DNA of 64,000 nt from an uncultured Dokdonella sp. (GTDB lineage Bacteria; Pseudomonadota; Gammaproteobacteria; Xanthomonadales; Rhodanobacteraceae): the NCBI GenBank assembly GCA_934526015.1, contig CAKSZY010000008.1, positions 1-64,000 of the forward strand. Reading direction: 5' to 3'. Below the pieces are notes generated by a model that saw nothing but the letters and a program-made list of their open reading frames with translations, had not been told where the DNA came from and did not search any database. A program made the translations under genes and the position numbers. Of this stretch, positions 43,915-58,377 are shown one piece after another (the first letter of the stretch is position 1; each line of letters starts with the position of its first letter).

Positions 43915-44385
43915 ATGAATCCCAATGTCACTCTCGTGATCCAGGGCCTGGCGTTCTTCGCCGTGGTCCTGCTCGTCATGAAATTCGGCTGGCCGCACAT
44001 CCTCGCGGCCATCGAGGAGCGCCAGGCGAAGATCGCCGAGGGCCTCGCCGCGGCCGACCGCGCGCGCCAGGAGCTCGCCGATGCCGACGCGCGCGTCGCC
44101 GACGAGATCCGCAAGGCACGTGTCGAGGCGGCAGCGATCGTCGACAAGGCACAGCAGCAGGCCAACCAGATCGTCGACAAGGCGCGCAACGACGCCATCG
44201 TCGAGGCGACCCGGCAGAAGGCGATCGCTGCGGCCGACATCGAGGCGCAGGCGCACAAGGCTCGCGAGGAACTGCGCACGCAGGTCGCCGCGCTGGCCGT
44301 CGCCGGCGCGCAGAAGATCCTCAAGCGCGAGATCGATGCCGGCGCCCACAAGTCGCTGATCGACCAGCTCGTCGCCGAGATCTGA
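43915..44385 (+). CDS. atpF: F1Fo ATP synthase subunit b
   Basis: The protein has 156 aa, the E. coli-like length. It has an N-terminal membrane helix (about residues 5-25) followed by a long charged coiled coil rich in Ala, Arg and Glu (peripheral stalk dimer). It follows atpE and precedes atpH by four bases, the canonical order. Confidence 0.95.
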   Translation: MNPNVTLVIQGLAFFAVVLLVMKFGWPHILAAIEERQAKIAEGLAAADRARQELADADARVADEIRKARVEAAAIVDKAQQQANQIVDKARNDAIVEATRQKAIAAADIEAQAHKAREELRTQVAALAVAGAQKILKREIDAGAHKSLIDQLVAEI

Positions 44386-44389
44386 TGCC

Positions 44390-44923
44390 ATGTCGAGCGC
44401 ACTGACCCTGGCACGTCCGTACGCCCGCGCCGCGTTCGAGAGCGCGCGCGCCGGCGCCACCCTCGCCGACTGGTCCGGCAAGCTCGCCTTCGCCGCGCAG
44501 GCCGCCGCCGATCCGCGCGTGACCGCGCTGTTCGGCGACCCGCGCATCGGCGCACACGACCTGGCGGCGCTGTTCATGCCGTCCGGCGAAGCGGGCGATT
44601 CCGGTTTCAGTGCCTTCATCCGGCTGCTGGCCGACAATCGCCGCCTGCCGGTGCTGCCGGAAATCGCCGCCCTGTTCGAGGAGCTCAAGCTCGAGTCCGA
44701 GCGCGTGCTCAAGGTGAACATGCGCGCCGCCAGCCCGATCGCCGAGGCCGAGGTCGCCAAGCTCAGGGACGCACTCGGCCGCCGCTTCGGCCGCAGCATC
44801 GAGATCACCCAGACGCTCGACGCCGACCTGCTCGGCGGCGCCGTCATCGATGCCGGCGAAGTCGTCATCGACGGCTCCGTGCGCGGTCGCCTCGAACGCC
44901 TCGAACACGCCCTCTCCCACTGA
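44390..44923 (+). CDS. atpH: F1Fo ATP synthase subunit delta
   Basis: The protein has 177 aa. It carries N-terminal [14 protein letters not shown], the delta/OSCP signature, and C-terminal beta-rich [24 protein letters not shown]. It links the b-dimer to the top of F1. The ATG at 44390 lies four bases after the atpF stop. Confidence 0.95.
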   Translation: MSSALTLARPYARAAFESARAGATLADWSGKLAFAAQAAADPRVTALFGDPRIGAHDLAALFMPSGEAGDSGFSAFIRLLADNRRLPVLPEIAALFEELKLESERVLKVNMRAASPIAEAEVAKLRDALGRRFGRSIEITQTLDADLLGGAVIDAGEVVIDGSVRGRLERLEHALSH

Positions 44924-44970
44924 ATTCGCACTCGCAGGGCGGGCCGGACCCGTCCTCCAGGAAGACAACC

Positions 44971-46518
<1,548 letters not shown>

Positions 46519-46533
46519 AGATCCAGCAGGAGC

Positions 46534-46666
46534 AGGGACCAGGGGCCAGGGGCGAGGGCGCGAAAATCGCGTCTTGCGCGAGAATCGGTTGCCACGCCCA
46601 CCCCCTGTCCCTAGCCCCTAGACCCTAGTCCCTAGTCCAAGTCCCAAACCCCCCAGACTCCAGACC
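46534..46666. repeat. Heptad CTAG repeat element, copy B (atpA-atpG gap)
   Basis: The G-rich arm (46534-46560, AGGGGCCAGGGGCGAGGG) is followed by GCGCGAAAATCG and about 40 ordinary bases, then a C-rich arm (46597-46648, CCCTAGTCCCTAG units). It is the shortest and most diverged copy and occupies nearly the whole gap inside the atp operon. Confidence 0.75.
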
Positions 46667-46674
46667 CTATCGAT

Positions 46675-47538
46675 ATGGCCGGCGGCAGAGAAATCAAAAC
46701 CAAGATCAAGAGCGTGCAGAACACCCGCAAGGTGACGCGCGCGCTCGAGATGGTCTCGGCATCGAAGATCCGCAAGGCGCAGGACCTGATGAAGGCCTCG
46801 CGTCCGTACGCACGCCTGATGCGCCAGGTCATCGGCCACATCGCGCGGGCGAACTCGGAGTACAAGCACCCGTTCATGGTCGAGCGCGAGGAGATCCGGC
46901 GCATCGGCTTCATCGTGGTGTCGACCGACCGCGGCCTCTGCGGCGGCCTCAACTCGAACCTGTTCCGCCGCCTGCTCGGCGAGATCCGCGAGTGGCAGGC
47001 GAAGGGCGTCGAGGTCGAACTGGTGTGCATCGGCCAGAAGGCGGTCACCTTCTTCCGCCGCCTCAAGCTTTCCATGGTCGGCAGCGTGACCCACCTCGGC
47101 GAGCGCCCGGAAGTGGCCGAGCTGATCGGCATCATCAAGGTCATGCTCGACGGCTACACCGAAGGCCGCCTCGATCGCGTCTCGCTGGTCTACAACGACT
47201 TCGTCAACACGATGACCCAGCGCGCGACGGTCGACCAGTTGCTGCCGCTGCCGCCGTCGACCGAGATCGCCTCGGCGCATGCCTGGGATTATCTCTACGA
47301 GCCGGATGCCGAGGTCGTGCTCGACCACGTGCTGACGCGTTACGTCGAGTCGCTGGTCTACCAGGCCACGCTGGAGAACCTCGCCAGCGAACATGCCGCG
47401 CGCATGGTCGCGATGAAGGGCGCGTCCGACAACGCGACCAAGGCGATCGGCTCGCTGACCCTGATCTACAACAAGGCGCGCCAGGCGGCGATCACCCAGG
47501 AAATTTCCGAGATCGTCAGCGGCGCGGCGGCGGTATGA
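46675..47538 (+). CDS. atpG: F1Fo ATP synthase subunit gamma
   Basis: The protein has 287 aa. N-terminal [26 protein letters not shown] and C-terminal [20 protein letters not shown] are the two conserved coiled-coil ends of the central rotor shaft, and [13 protein letters not shown] is also typical. The ATG at 46675 follows directly after the repeat; no strong Shine-Dalgarno is seen, so the repeat insertion may have altered the site. Confidence 0.96.
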   Translation: MAGGREIKTKIKSVQNTRKVTRALEMVSASKIRKAQDLMKASRPYARLMRQVIGHIARANSEYKHPFMVEREEIRRIGFIVVSTDRGLCGGLNSNLFRRLLGEIREWQAKGVEVELVCIGQKAVTFFRRLKLSMVGSVTHLGERPEVAELIGIIKVMLDGYTEGRLDRVSLVYNDFVNTMTQRATVDQLLPLPPSTEIASAHAWDYLYEPDAEVVLDHVLTRYVESLVYQATLENLASEHAARMVAMKGASDNATKAIGSLTLIYNKARQAAITQEISEIVSGAAAV

Positions 47539-47554
47539 GTGCGATCGTCCGTGA

Positions 47555-49090
<1,536 letters not shown>

Positions 49091-49231
49091 AGGGCTAGGG
49101 GTTAGGGGCTAGGGACTAGGGATGGCTTATGAGTACCGTGCCCTGTTCTCCCATTCCTGGTCCATCGCTCGATTGTCGTGCCCTAGCCCCTAGCCTCTAG
49201 TCTCTGCTAGTCCCTAGCCCCTAGCCCCTGC
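49091..49231. repeat. Heptad CTAG repeat element, copy C (atpD-atpC gap)
   Basis: The G-rich arm (49091-49122, GGGGCTAGGGACTAGGG) and C-rich arm (49180-49231, CCCTAGCCCCTAG and diverged CTCTAG units) flank about 57 ordinary bases. It starts at the base after the atpD stop and ends 10 bases before atpC. Confidence 0.8.
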
Positions 49232-49241
49232 CGAGGTTTCC

Positions 49242-49664
49242 ATGACCACCATCCGTTGCGACATCGTCAGCGCCGAAGCCGAGATCTTCCACGGCGACGC
49301 CCGCATGGTCGTCGCCACCGGCGAGATGGGCGAGCTCGGCATCGCGCCGCGCCATGCCCCGCTGATCACGCGCCTCAAGCCCGGCCAGGTGCGCGTCATC
49401 CTCGAGAACGGCGACGAGCAGTTCTTCTATGTCTCCGGCGGCATCCTCGAGGTGCAGCCGCAGGTCGTCACCGTGCTCGCCGATACCGCGATGCGCGCGG
49501 CCGATCTCGACGAAGCGCAGGCTCGCAAGGCCAAGGACGACGCCGAACGGGCGCTCGCCAACCGCTCCGAGGCGCTGGAAGTCGCCGAAGCGCAGGCGCG
49601 GCTCGCCGAAGCCACCGCGCAGTTGCAGGCGCTCGAACGCCTGCGTCGCAACCTCAAGCACTGA
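49242..49664 (+). CDS. atpC: F1Fo ATP synthase subunit epsilon
   Basis: The protein has 140 aa. The N-terminal beta-sandwich has [19 protein letters not shown] and [12 protein letters not shown], followed by a C-terminal helical hairpin (from about residue 90, Ala/Glu/Arg-rich) that can inhibit ATP hydrolysis. The ATG at 49242 has GAGG in front, just after the repeat. Confidence 0.96.
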   Translation: MTTIRCDIVSAEAEIFHGDARMVVATGEMGELGIAPRHAPLITRLKPGQVRVILENGDEQFFYVSGGILEVQPQVVTVLADTAMRAADLDEAQARKAKDDAERALANRSEALEVAEAQARLAEATAQLQALERLRRNLKH

Positions 49665-49686
49665 GGCCACCGCGCGGTTTCCCCGA

Positions 49687-49712
49687 CGGCGCCGGCAAGA
49701 CGGCCGGCGCCG
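49687..49712 (+). terminator. GC-rich hairpin after atpC, possible operon end
   Basis: CGGCGCCGGC (49687-49696) pairs with GCCGGCGCCG (49703-49712) 23 bases after atpC. There is no clear T-run, so termination would be weak or Rho-aided. The 244-bp gap up to glmU shows no other gene. Confidence 0.4.
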
Positions 49713-49908
49713 CGTTCCCGTCCGCATCACCCACCCGCGCGCACGCCGCGTGTCACTCGCGAGCGCCCGGCGAAGCCCGATCCGCCGTCGCCTGCCCGTG
49801 CACCGTCCACCGGCCCGCTTCGGCCTTGCGTCGCGGCGCAATGCCCGGCGTGTTCTCCGCTTCGCGGATTTCCGTTAAGGTTCCCCGCTTGCACCGGGGA
49901 GAATGTCC

Positions 49909-51276
49909 ATGAGCGCTGCGCCATTGCACGTCGTCGTCCTCGCCGCCGGCGAAGGCAAGCGCATGAAGTCGGCGCGGCCGAAGGTGCTGATGCCGCTGGC
50001 CGGCAAGCCGATGCTCGGCCATGTGCTGGCCACCGCGCGCACCCTCGAACCGGCCGCGATCCACATCGTCTACGGCCATGGCGGCGACCAGGTACGCGCG
50101 GCGTTCGCCGACCCCGACCTGTCCTGGGTCCTGCAATCCGAACAGCGCGGCACCGGCCATGCGGTGCGCCTGGCGATGGCGGCGATTCCCGAGGACGCGC
50201 GCGTGCTCGTGCTGTATGGCGACGTGCCGCTGATCGGCAGCGAAACCCTGGCCAACCTGCTGGCGTTCGCCTCCCCGCTGGTCGCCCTGGTCACCCAGCT
50301 CGACACGCCGTACGGCTACGGCCGGGTGATCCGCGACGGCATCGGCCGCGTGCGCGCGATCATCGAGGAAAAGGATTGCACGGCCGAGCAGCGCGCCATC
50401 ACCTGGGTCAACAGCGGCATCCTCGCCGCCGACGCACGCCGGCTGCGGGTGTGGATCAACAATCTTTCCGACGACAACGCCCAGCACGAGTACTACCTGA
50501 CCGACGTCTACGCGCAGGCCAACGACGAGGGCGAGCCGGCCGAGGCCAGCCTGTGCATGAATCCGCAGGAGGTGTTCGGCGCCAACGATCCCTGGCAGCT
50601 GGCCGCCCTCGAACGCCTCTACCAGCGCCTGCGCGCGACCCGTCTCGCCGCCGCCGGCGTGCGCTTCGCCGATCCGGTGCGCTTCGATGTGCGCGGCAAC
50701 GTGACGGTCGGTCGTGACGTCGAGATCGACGTCGACGTGATCCTCGAAAACGATGTCGTGCTTGGCGACGAGGTCTCGATCGGGCCGTTCTGCCGCATCG
50801 CCCACTCGCGCCTCGCCGCCGGCACCGTCGTGCGCGGCCACTGCGACCTCGAGGGCGTGGTCACCCACGGACCCTGCGTGATCGGCCCGTTCGCGCGCCT
50901 GCGTCCCGGCAGCGAACTGGCCGCCGGCACGCGCATCGGCAACTTCGTCGAGACCAAGAACGCGACCTTCGCCACCGGTGCCAAGGCCAACCACCTGAGT
51001 TACGTCGGCGACGCCACGGTCGGTGCCGGGGCGAACATCGGGGCCGGCACGATCACCTGCAACTACGACGGCGCCAACAAGTACCGCACGGTGATCGGCG
51101 AGCAGGCCTTCATCGGTTCGAACAGCGCCCTCGTCGCCCCGGTCAGCATCGGCAACCACGCCACCATCGGCGCCGGCTCGGTGGTCACCCGCAATGCCCC
51201 GGACGGCGAACTCACCGTCGCCCGCGCGCGCCAGGCGACCGTGCCGGGCTGGAAGCGGCCGGAGAAGGGTGGCTAG
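49909..51276 (+). CDS. glmU: Bifunctional UDP-GlcNAc pyrophosphorylase / GlcN-1-P acetyltransferase
   Basis: The protein has 455 aa, E. coli-like length. The N-terminal uridyltransferase shows [19 protein letters not shown] and YGDVPLI. From about residue 245 a left-handed beta-helix of hexapeptide repeats carries the acetyltransferase ([35 protein letters not shown]). It makes UDP-GlcNAc for peptidoglycan, LPS and the polysaccharide cluster downstream. Two ATGs are six bases apart; GGGGAG has better spacing to the one at 49909. The TAG stop lies in the first unit of repeat D. The atpC-glmU adjacency is typical of gammaproteobacteria. Confidence 0.96.
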   Translation: MSAAPLHVVVLAAGEGKRMKSARPKVLMPLAGKPMLGHVLATARTLEPAAIHIVYGHGGDQVRAAFADPDLSWVLQSEQRGTGHAVRLAMAAIPEDARVLVLYGDVPLIGSETLANLLAFASPLVALVTQLDTPYGYGRVIRDGIGRVRAIIEEKDCTAEQRAITWVNSGILAADARRLRVWINNLSDDNAQHEYYLTDVYAQANDEGEPAEASLCMNPQEVFGANDPWQLAALERLYQRLRATRLAAAGVRFADPVRFDVRGNVTVGRDVEIDVDVILENDVVLGDEVSIGPFCRIAHSRLAAGTVVRGHCDLEGVVTHGPCVIGPFARLRPGSELAAGTRIGNFVETKNATFATGAKANHLSYVGDATVGAGANIGAGTITCNYDGANKYRTVIGEQAFIGSNSALVAPVSIGNHATIGAGSVVTRNAPDGELTVARARQATVPGWKRPEKGG

Positions 51277-51510
51277 GGGCTGGGGCGAGGGGCTGGGGGC
51301 TAGGGGCTAGGGCGAGGGGCGAGGGGCGAGGGCGCAAAAACCGGATCTTGTTGAACCCGTGCACCCTGTACGGCTGCTGTTTCGGACATTCCCGCTCGCC
51401 GCTGTCGCCCGATTATCGAGCCCTCGCCCCTCGTCCCTCGCCCTGCCTTTGATGCCCTAGCCCCTCGCCCTAGGCCCTAGCCCCTAGTCCCTAGCCCTCC
51501 CCTAGCCCTC
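51266..51510. repeat. Heptad CTAG repeat element, copy D
   Basis: A long G-rich arm (51266-51334) and a C-rich arm (51420-51510) flank about 85 ordinary bases starting GGCGCAAAAACCGG. As in copy A, the converging genes on both sides (glmU, and the secreted protein at 51.5 kb) use TAG stop codons supplied by the arms (51274-51276 and 51502-51504). Confidence 0.85.
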
Positions 51511-53256
51511 GAAGCCATCCGCGAACACGGCGTCGACCTGCGCGGCTGCCGCCTGCATGGCCCAGCCGAGGCCGGCCGAGACGCGGTGTTCCCAGCCGAA
51601 CTTGCGCCACGGCGAAGTGCGGTAGGCCGGCAGGCCGCTGGCCGGGCCGTTCGGGCGGATCCAGTAGTTCACGCCGGTGTCGTAGGCGAAGTAGAGATCC
51701 TCGGCGGCATCGGCGAGGCGCGGATCGGACTGGCCGGTCATCTCGGCGAAGTAGTGGGCCCAGGCGATGCCGGCGGCCACGTCGAGCGCGTGTTCGATGT
51801 CGGCGCTGTTGACCTGGCCATCGGCGCCATTGGACAGCATCGCGTAGCGCGGCACGGCAAGCGCGCCGGAGTGGTTGCTGTACATGTGCGCGGTCGTCAT
51901 CACCGTCGAGGCGCGGAGGAAGTTGCCCATGCGGCGGATGAAACCGGCGATCGCCGGATCCTCCGAGGTCGAATACGCGCGCAGCATGGCGTCGACGACC
52001 AGCATGCTCATCCAGCTCGACGCGCCGAGCGAGCCGCTGGCCCAGTCGCCGTCGTGCTGCGAACCGTAGTGGTAGAGGCCGCCGTCGACGTAACCGCTCG
52101 GCTGCGGAATCTGCCCGTTGGCGCCGTTCTGGTGACTGACCAGGCGGCCGACGATGTTGCCGACCCGGGTCGCATGGCTGCCACCGAGGAGCTCGTAGGC
52201 GACCTGGTTGGCGAGCAGCTTGTAGGCGGCGTGGCGTTCGGTCCAGAACCCCGTGGACGGCGTCCAGGTCTCGTTGAAGCCGTCGTGCGCGCCGACGATC
52301 GCGGCGAGGCGGTCGAGCGCGCTGTCGTCGCCGGTCAGCCAGTAGCGGTAGGCCAGGTTCTCGGCGTACACGTACTTGGTATCGCCGTTGCGCAGGTCGA
52401 AGTAACCGCCCGCATTGACGTGGTCGGTGTAGAAATCCGAGGCGCGCACGGCCTCGCGCAGGGCGGAGGCGAAACCGCTGCGCGCATACAGGGCGAACAT
52501 GGTCGAGGCGCGGTCGTACAGCCACGGCTCGTAGTCGGTCTTGTAACGGCACTGGTTGGCCGCGGTGACGCGCGGATCGTCCTCGTTGATCGCGCTGTAG
52601 AAATTGTTCTTCATCGCGCGGTCGGCTTCCTGGTAGCCGGCCCAGTGCTGGGTTGCCGCATTCGTCGCCGGGTTGTCGCGCGGCTCGGTGTTGCCGTCGT
52701 CGAACGCGAGGTTGCGCGAACCGCGCAGCGCGCCGAGGCTCAGCCAGGCCTTCGGCAGCACGGCATAGACATCGGGCTCCTGCACGCCGTCGGCGGCGAG
52801 GTAACTGCCGCTGGTGACGGTATGCCAGCCGTTGCGCACCGGCACGAGGCTGGCGACGTTCTGCTGGCGCGGCGGGCCGCCCCAGCTGACGGTGACGGTT
52901 TCCGCCGCACTGCCGGCGAAGCTGTGGTGGATCTGCACGCGGGCGACGCGCACGGACGTGCCGTCGAGGGCCGGAACCAGGCGGTGGCGCCACGGGGTCA
53001 GTTCGTGCACGTGGGCCGGAATCTCGTTGCCGTTGCGCATCACGCGCAGGCTGGCGAGGCCGGCCGCGCTGATCGACCCGCGCGGAAACGGCACGCCGAA
53101 GGTGACCAGACGCTGGCTGCCGGGCGTGGCGGCGGAGGTCGGCACCAGTTGCACCTCGATGGCACCGGCCGGCACCGGGCCGGCGAAAAACGCGTCGACG
53201 GCATGCGCCGACAGGGGTACGGACAACAGGGCGAGCAGCAGGAACAGGCGGATCAC
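51502..53256 (-). CDS. Secreted alpha/alpha-toroid protein, possible polysaccharide-active enzyme, with GFE tail
   Basis: The protein has 584 aa. The signal peptide is MIRLFLLLALLSVPLSAHA. Residues about 25-130 form a beta domain with LVTFGVPFPRGSIS, like the RIFT-barrel of PcRGLX/YetA-like proteins. Residues 180-570 are helical with repeated Trp/Tyr/His-rich hairpins (DYEPWLYDRAS, ENLAYRYWLTGDD, DGDWASGSLGASSW), as in (alpha/alpha)6-barrel glycosidases and lyases. It ends VFADGFEG, similar to the end of the giant Ig-repeat protein. A GTG at 53256 is chosen since AAGGAG stands eight bases before it. The substrate is unknown, and catalytic residues cannot be assigned. Confidence 0.72.
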   Translation of the reverse strand: MIRLFLLLALLSVPLSAHAVDAFFAGPVPAGAIEVQLVPTSAATPGSQRLVTFGVPFPRGSISAAGLASLRVMRNGNEIPAHVHELTPWRHRLVPALDGTSVRVARVQIHHSFAGSAAETVTVSWGGPPRQQNVASLVPVRNGWHTVTSGSYLAADGVQEPDVYAVLPKAWLSLGALRGSRNLAFDDGNTEPRDNPATNAATQHWAGYQEADRAMKNNFYSAINEDDPRVTAANQCRYKTDYEPWLYDRASTMFALYARSGFASALREAVRASDFYTDHVNAGGYFDLRNGDTKYVYAENLAYRYWLTGDDSALDRLAAIVGAHDGFNETWTPSTGFWTERHAAYKLLANQVAYELLGGSHATRVGNIVGRLVSHQNGANGQIPQPSGYVDGGLYHYGSQHDGDWASGSLGASSWMSMLVVDAMLRAYSTSEDPAIAGFIRRMGNFLRASTVMTTAHMYSNHSGALAVPRYAMLSNGADGQVNSADIEHALDVAAGIAWAHYFAEMTGQSDPRLADAAEDLYFAYDTGVNYWIRPNGPASGLPAYRTSPWRKFGWEHRVSAGLGWAMQAAAAQVDAVFADGFEG

Positions 53257-53612
53257 GACAGGCACTCCTTCAGGGAGCGCGATCATGGACGCCGGGTGAT
53301 GGACGATTCTTGAATGGGATCACAGGCTTGCGTTAATTTTCGTGGACTTGTGGAAAGTCCGACACAGGCCTCGTTTGCCACCCCGGATAACGTGACGCAG
53401 GTCCGCCGGAAGGGTCCGCGATGCGCCGTCGGCGGTGGCCGGAGCGGGGAATCCACGCGCGGAATCGGCCGCACCGGGCGGAGCCTGCCGTCCATTGCGC
53501 GCGCATCCACGGCCGCGGAATGGCCCCTGGCGCACGCCCTGCGCAGCGTCCGCCCTTGTGGAATGGATCACGGCCTCCCTAGACTCGCGGGCTCGCTCGC
53601 AGGAATCCTCCG
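53257..53612. other. 356-bp intergenic region upstream of the polysaccharide cluster
   Basis: No convincing gene is seen; two opposed small ORFs here have Arg/Gly-rich compositions typical of chance frames. A locally AT-rich patch (about 53305-53345, TTGCGTTAATTTT) may hold promoter elements for the divergent genes. No other motif is evident. Confidence 0.4.
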
Positions 53613-54905
<1,293 letters not shown>

Positions 54906-55010
54906 GGCCGGCAGCGGCGAACCGCGTACGGGAAGGCTCGTCCGGATGTAGCCGACCCCGATCCGCATCGCTCGTTGCCGCATTTCCCGTCCCCATTGCC
55001 TGCCCGAATC

Positions 55011-56018
55011 ATGCGCATCCTCGTCACCGGTGCTGCCGGCTTCATCGGATCCGCCCTCAGCCTGCGCCTGCTCGCGCGCGGCGACGAAGTGCTCGGCTAC
55101 GACAACCTCAACGACTATTACGATCCCTCGCTCAAGGAAGCGCGCCTTGCCCGGCTGACCCCGCACCCCGGTTTCCGCTTCGTGCGTGCGGCGCTCGAGG
55201 ATCGCGCGGCGATGAACGCGGCGTTCGCCGATTTCCGCCCGCAGCGCGTGGTCAACCTCGCCGCCCAGGCCGGCGTGCGCTACTCGCTGGAGAACCCGCA
55301 GGCCTACATCGACAGCAACATCGTCGGCTTCACCCACATCCTCGAGGCCTGCCGCCACGGCGGCGTCGAGCACCTCGTCTATGCCTCGTCGAGTTCGGTG
55401 TACGGCGCCAACCGCAAGCTGCCGTTCTCGGTGCGCGACGCGGTCGACCATCCGGTCAGCCTGTATGCGGCGACGAAGAAGGCCAACGAACTGATGGCGC
55501 ACACCTACAGCCACCTGTTCGGCCTGCCGACCACCGGCCTGCGCTTCTTCACCGTCTACGGCCCCTGGGGCCGGCCCGACATGGCGCTGTTCCTGTTCAC
55601 CCGCAAGATCCTCGCCGGCGAACCGATCGAGGTGTTCAACCACGGCCGGCACACGCGCGACTTCACCTACATCGACGACATCGTCGAAGGCGTCATCCGC
55701 ACGCTCGACCGCGTGCCGGCGCCCGACCCGGCCTTCGACGCGCTGGCGCCGAACCCCGGCTCGTCGGCGGCGCCGTACCGCGTCTACAACATCGGCAACC
55801 ACCAGCCGGTCGAACTGGCCCGCTACATCGAGGTGATCGAGGAATGCCTCGGGCGCAAGGCCGAGAAGATCCTGCTGCCGCTGCAGCCGGGTGACGTGCC
55901 GGACACCTGCGCCGACGTCGAGGAACTCGCCCGCGACACCGGCTATGCGCCGTCGACGAGCGTCGAGGCCGGCGTGGCAGACTTTGTCGCCTGGTACCGT
56001 GAGTATCATCGGGTATAG
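55011..56018 (+). CDS. NAD-dependent UDP-sugar 4-epimerase (UDP-glucuronate epimerase-like)
   Basis: The protein has 335 aa and is an extended SDR fold. GAAGFIG (residues 7-13) binds NAD, and the catalytic pair is Tyr152/Lys156 (YAATKKANE) with SSSSVYG before it. [16 protein letters not shown] and [16 protein letters not shown] are characteristic of CapI/LpsL-type UDP-glucuronate 4-epimerases. It acts together with the upstream dehydrogenase in making the uronic acid precursor. The ATG at 55011 begins the Rossmann strand directly. Confidence 0.88.
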   Translation: MRILVTGAAGFIGSALSLRLLARGDEVLGYDNLNDYYDPSLKEARLARLTPHPGFRFVRAALEDRAAMNAAFADFRPQRVVNLAAQAGVRYSLENPQAYIDSNIVGFTHILEACRHGGVEHLVYASSSSVYGANRKLPFSVRDAVDHPVSLYAATKKANELMAHTYSHLFGLPTTGLRFFTVYGPWGRPDMALFLFTRKILAGEPIEVFNHGRHTRDFTYIDDIVEGVIRTLDRVPAPDPAFDALAPNPGSSAAPYRVYNIGNHQPVELARYIEVIEECLGRKAEKILLPLQPGDVPDTCADVEELARDTGYAPSTSVEAGVADFVAWYREYHRV

Positions 56019-56174
56019 GAAGGACCGGCGGCGGCCGGACCGGGTCGCGGACCCGGATCGGGAGGCCCGGCATGCAGTGCCCGCGCGGGTTGCGCGCCGG
56101 CCGGATCGACCCGGGAAGCGCCGGAAACTGTGATAGGTTTCACATTATTCGACGAAGGGACAGGGGGACTTGGC

Positions 56175-56795
56175 ATGAAAACGCTCTGCTTGGCGCTCTT
56201 CTGCGGTGCATTCCTGCTGCTCGCCGGCTGCGCAAGCGGCCCGCGCCCCGGCAGCGCGCCGGTCATCAACCCGCAGGCGCAGGCCGTCGAGGCCTATCGG
56301 ATCGGCGTCGATGACAGCGTCCGCGTCGCCGTCTGGCAGAACCCGGACCTCAACGTGACCGTGCCGGTCCGCCCCGACGGCCGCATCTCGGTGCCGCTGG
56401 TCGGCGACGTCGAGGCCGGCGGCAAGACGCCCGAGGAGGTCGCCGCCGACATCAAGGCCCGCCTCGAGGCCTACGTGCGCAACCCGCAGGTCACCGTCAT
56501 CGTCGACCAGCTGCGCAGCCACGAATACCTTTCCCGCGTGCGCGTCACCGGCGCCGTGCGCACGCCGATCTCGGTGCCGTACCGCCAGGGCATGACCGTG
56601 CTCGACGCCGTCCTCGCCGCCGGTGGCACCAACGAGTTTGCCGCCGCCGACCGCACCGAGCTGTACCGCAAGGACGCTGCGGCGACCCGCGCCTATTCGG
56701 TGCGCCTCGACCGCATCCTGCAGAAGGGCGACCTCGGCACCAACTACGAAGTGCAGCCGGGCGACGTCATCACCGTGCCCGAGCGATCGTTCTGA
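56175..56795 (+). CDS. Outer-membrane polysaccharide export lipoprotein (Wza/EpsE-like)
   Basis: The protein has 206 aa. The signal peptide ends in a lipobox (LLAGC, Cys21). A Poly_export domain (YRIGVDDSVRVAVWQNPDLN, PDGRISVPLVGDVEAGGKT) is followed by a SLBB domain (VRVTGAVRTPISVPYRQGMTVLDAVLAAGG). The short form is like EpsE of exosortase-linked exopolysaccharide systems. It would form the outer-membrane export channel or connect to the beta-barrel encoded downstream. It is followed by the Wzz-like gene, as usual. The ATG at 56175 has GGGGG upstream. Confidence 0.9.
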   Translation: MKTLCLALFCGAFLLLAGCASGPRPGSAPVINPQAQAVEAYRIGVDDSVRVAVWQNPDLNVTVPVRPDGRISVPLVGDVEAGGKTPEEVAADIKARLEAYVRNPQVTVIVDQLRSHEYLSRVRVTGAVRTPISVPYRQGMTVLDAVLAAGGTNEFAAADRTELYRKDAAATRAYSVRLDRILQKGDLGTNYEVQPGDVITVPERSF

Positions 56796-56832
56796 GCACG
56801 TCCGCCGAACGCAGCACGAGGCCGATCCGGGA

Positions 56833-58377
56833 ATGAACAGCGAGATTGCTCCGGTCGCGGAGATGGTGCCGGTTTTCGTGCGCGAACTGCGCCGCTACGG
56901 CATCGGCATGGCGATCGTGTTCGCCCTGATCGCCCTTGCCAGCCTGGTGGTCGGCATCCTCTGGCCGCGCAGCTACGTCGCCTCGACGACCATCCTCGCC
57001 CAGGGCAGCGACATCATCCAGCCGCTGCTCGAGGGCCGCGCGGTGCCGACCGGGGTGACCGACCATGCCGGCATGGCGCGCCAGGTCGTGTTCAGCCGCA
57101 AGGTACTCGAGGATGCACTCCAGCACGGTGGCTGGATGGACGCGCAGCCGAGCGCGCTCGAGCAGGATCGCCTGATGGAGCAGATCAAGGACCGCACCCT
57201 GGTGACCAGTCCGCGCCCGGAACTCGTGCAGATCAGCTACCGCGATTCCGATCCGCACCGCACCTTCGAGGTCACCCGCCGCCTCGGCGAGAAGTTCATC
57301 GAGCAGAGCCGGGCGGCCAAGGAGCGCGAGAGCCGCGAGGCCTTCGAGTTCATCGACAGCCAGGTCAACGACTACCACAAGAAGCTGACCGACGCCGAGG
57401 AAGGCCTGCTGCGCTACCGCTCGGCCAATGCAGACGCCCAGCCCGGCAGCGCCACCGACGCCAATGCGCGCATCAGCGCGCTGCGCACCCAGGTCGAACA
57501 GGCGCGCCTGTCGCTGATGGAACAGCAGTCGCGCGAATCGGCCCTGGTCGCCCAGCTTTCCGGCGAGTCCGAAGTCACCGCGGTGCAGACCCGCGCCGGC
57601 CTCTACCGCGCGCAGTTGATCGAACTGCAGGCGCAGCTCGACCGCCTGCTGCTGACCTACACCGAGCAGTACCCCGACGTCGTGCGCACGCGCATGCAGA
57701 TGCAGGACGTGCAACGCCAGCTCGCCGAGGAGGAAGCGCGCCGCAACCAGCCGGGCGCCGGCGCCGCGCAGACGCCGTTCGACAACGCCCAGTTCAACCC
57801 GCTCTACCAGGAACTCAAGCTGCGCCTCGGTGAACTTCGCCGCGAGATCGCCGCGACGCGTTCGCGCATGGGCAGCAGCGAAGGCATGCTCGCCGCCGAA
57901 CTCGACCGCAGCCGGCGCATCGCCGCTTCCGAGGGTGCGCTGGCCGAATTGACCCGCGACTACGAGGTCAACCGCGACATCTACCAGGATCTGCTGCGCC
58001 GTCGCGAGAACGCGCGCGTGTCGATGGTGCTCGACCAGGAGCAGCGCGGCCTGACCTTCCGCATCCAGGATCCGGCGATCCTGCCGCTGCGTCCGTCGGG
58101 GCTGCGCCTGGCCCACTTCGCCGGCGCCGGACTGCTGCTCGGCCTGGCCGTTCCGTTCGGTCTGCTGCTGGCGCTGGTGCGCTTCGATCCGCGCGTGCGC
58201 TCGGCGCGCCAGCTCGAGCGCACCACAGGCATCAGCGTGCTCGCCACCGTGCCGACCTACGCGACCGCACGCGAACGCATGCGCGACCGTGCCCGCATCG
58301 GATTCGCCTTCCTCGTCATCGTCGGCGTGCTCGCCGCGTATGCCTTCACCTACTGGATCAGGCTGCAGCACTCATGA
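56833..58377 (+). CDS. Wzz/GumC-like chain-length determinant protein
   Basis: The protein has 514 aa, with a membrane helix at about residues 25-45 and another at about 485-505. Between them lies a long coiled-coil periplasmic region (about 150-420) with the PNPYLQ-like region FNPLYQELKLRLGELRREI, and then GLTFRIQDPAILPLRPSGLR before a third hydrophobic stretch (about 430-455). It is of the EpsF/XrtA-type without a fused kinase. It controls polymer length and couples the inner membrane to the export lipoprotein. Its stop overlaps the next start (ATGA). Confidence 0.88.
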   Translation: MNSEIAPVAEMVPVFVRELRRYGIGMAIVFALIALASLVVGILWPRSYVASTTILAQGSDIIQPLLEGRAVPTGVTDHAGMARQVVFSRKVLEDALQHGGWMDAQPSALEQDRLMEQIKDRTLVTSPRPELVQISYRDSDPHRTFEVTRRLGEKFIEQSRAAKERESREAFEFIDSQVNDYHKKLTDAEEGLLRYRSANADAQPGSATDANARISALRTQVEQARLSLMEQQSRESALVAQLSGESEVTAVQTRAGLYRAQLIELQAQLDRLLLTYTEQYPDVVRTRMQMQDVQRQLAEEEARRNQPGAGAAQTPFDNAQFNPLYQELKLRLGELRREIAATRSRMGSSEGMLAAELDRSRRIAASEGALAELTRDYEVNRDIYQDLLRRRENARVSMVLDQEQRGLTFRIQDPAILPLRPSGLRLAHFAGAGLLLGLAVPFGLLLALVRFDPRVRSARQLERTTGISVLATVPTYATARERMRDRARIGFAFLVIVGVLAAYAFTYWIRLQHS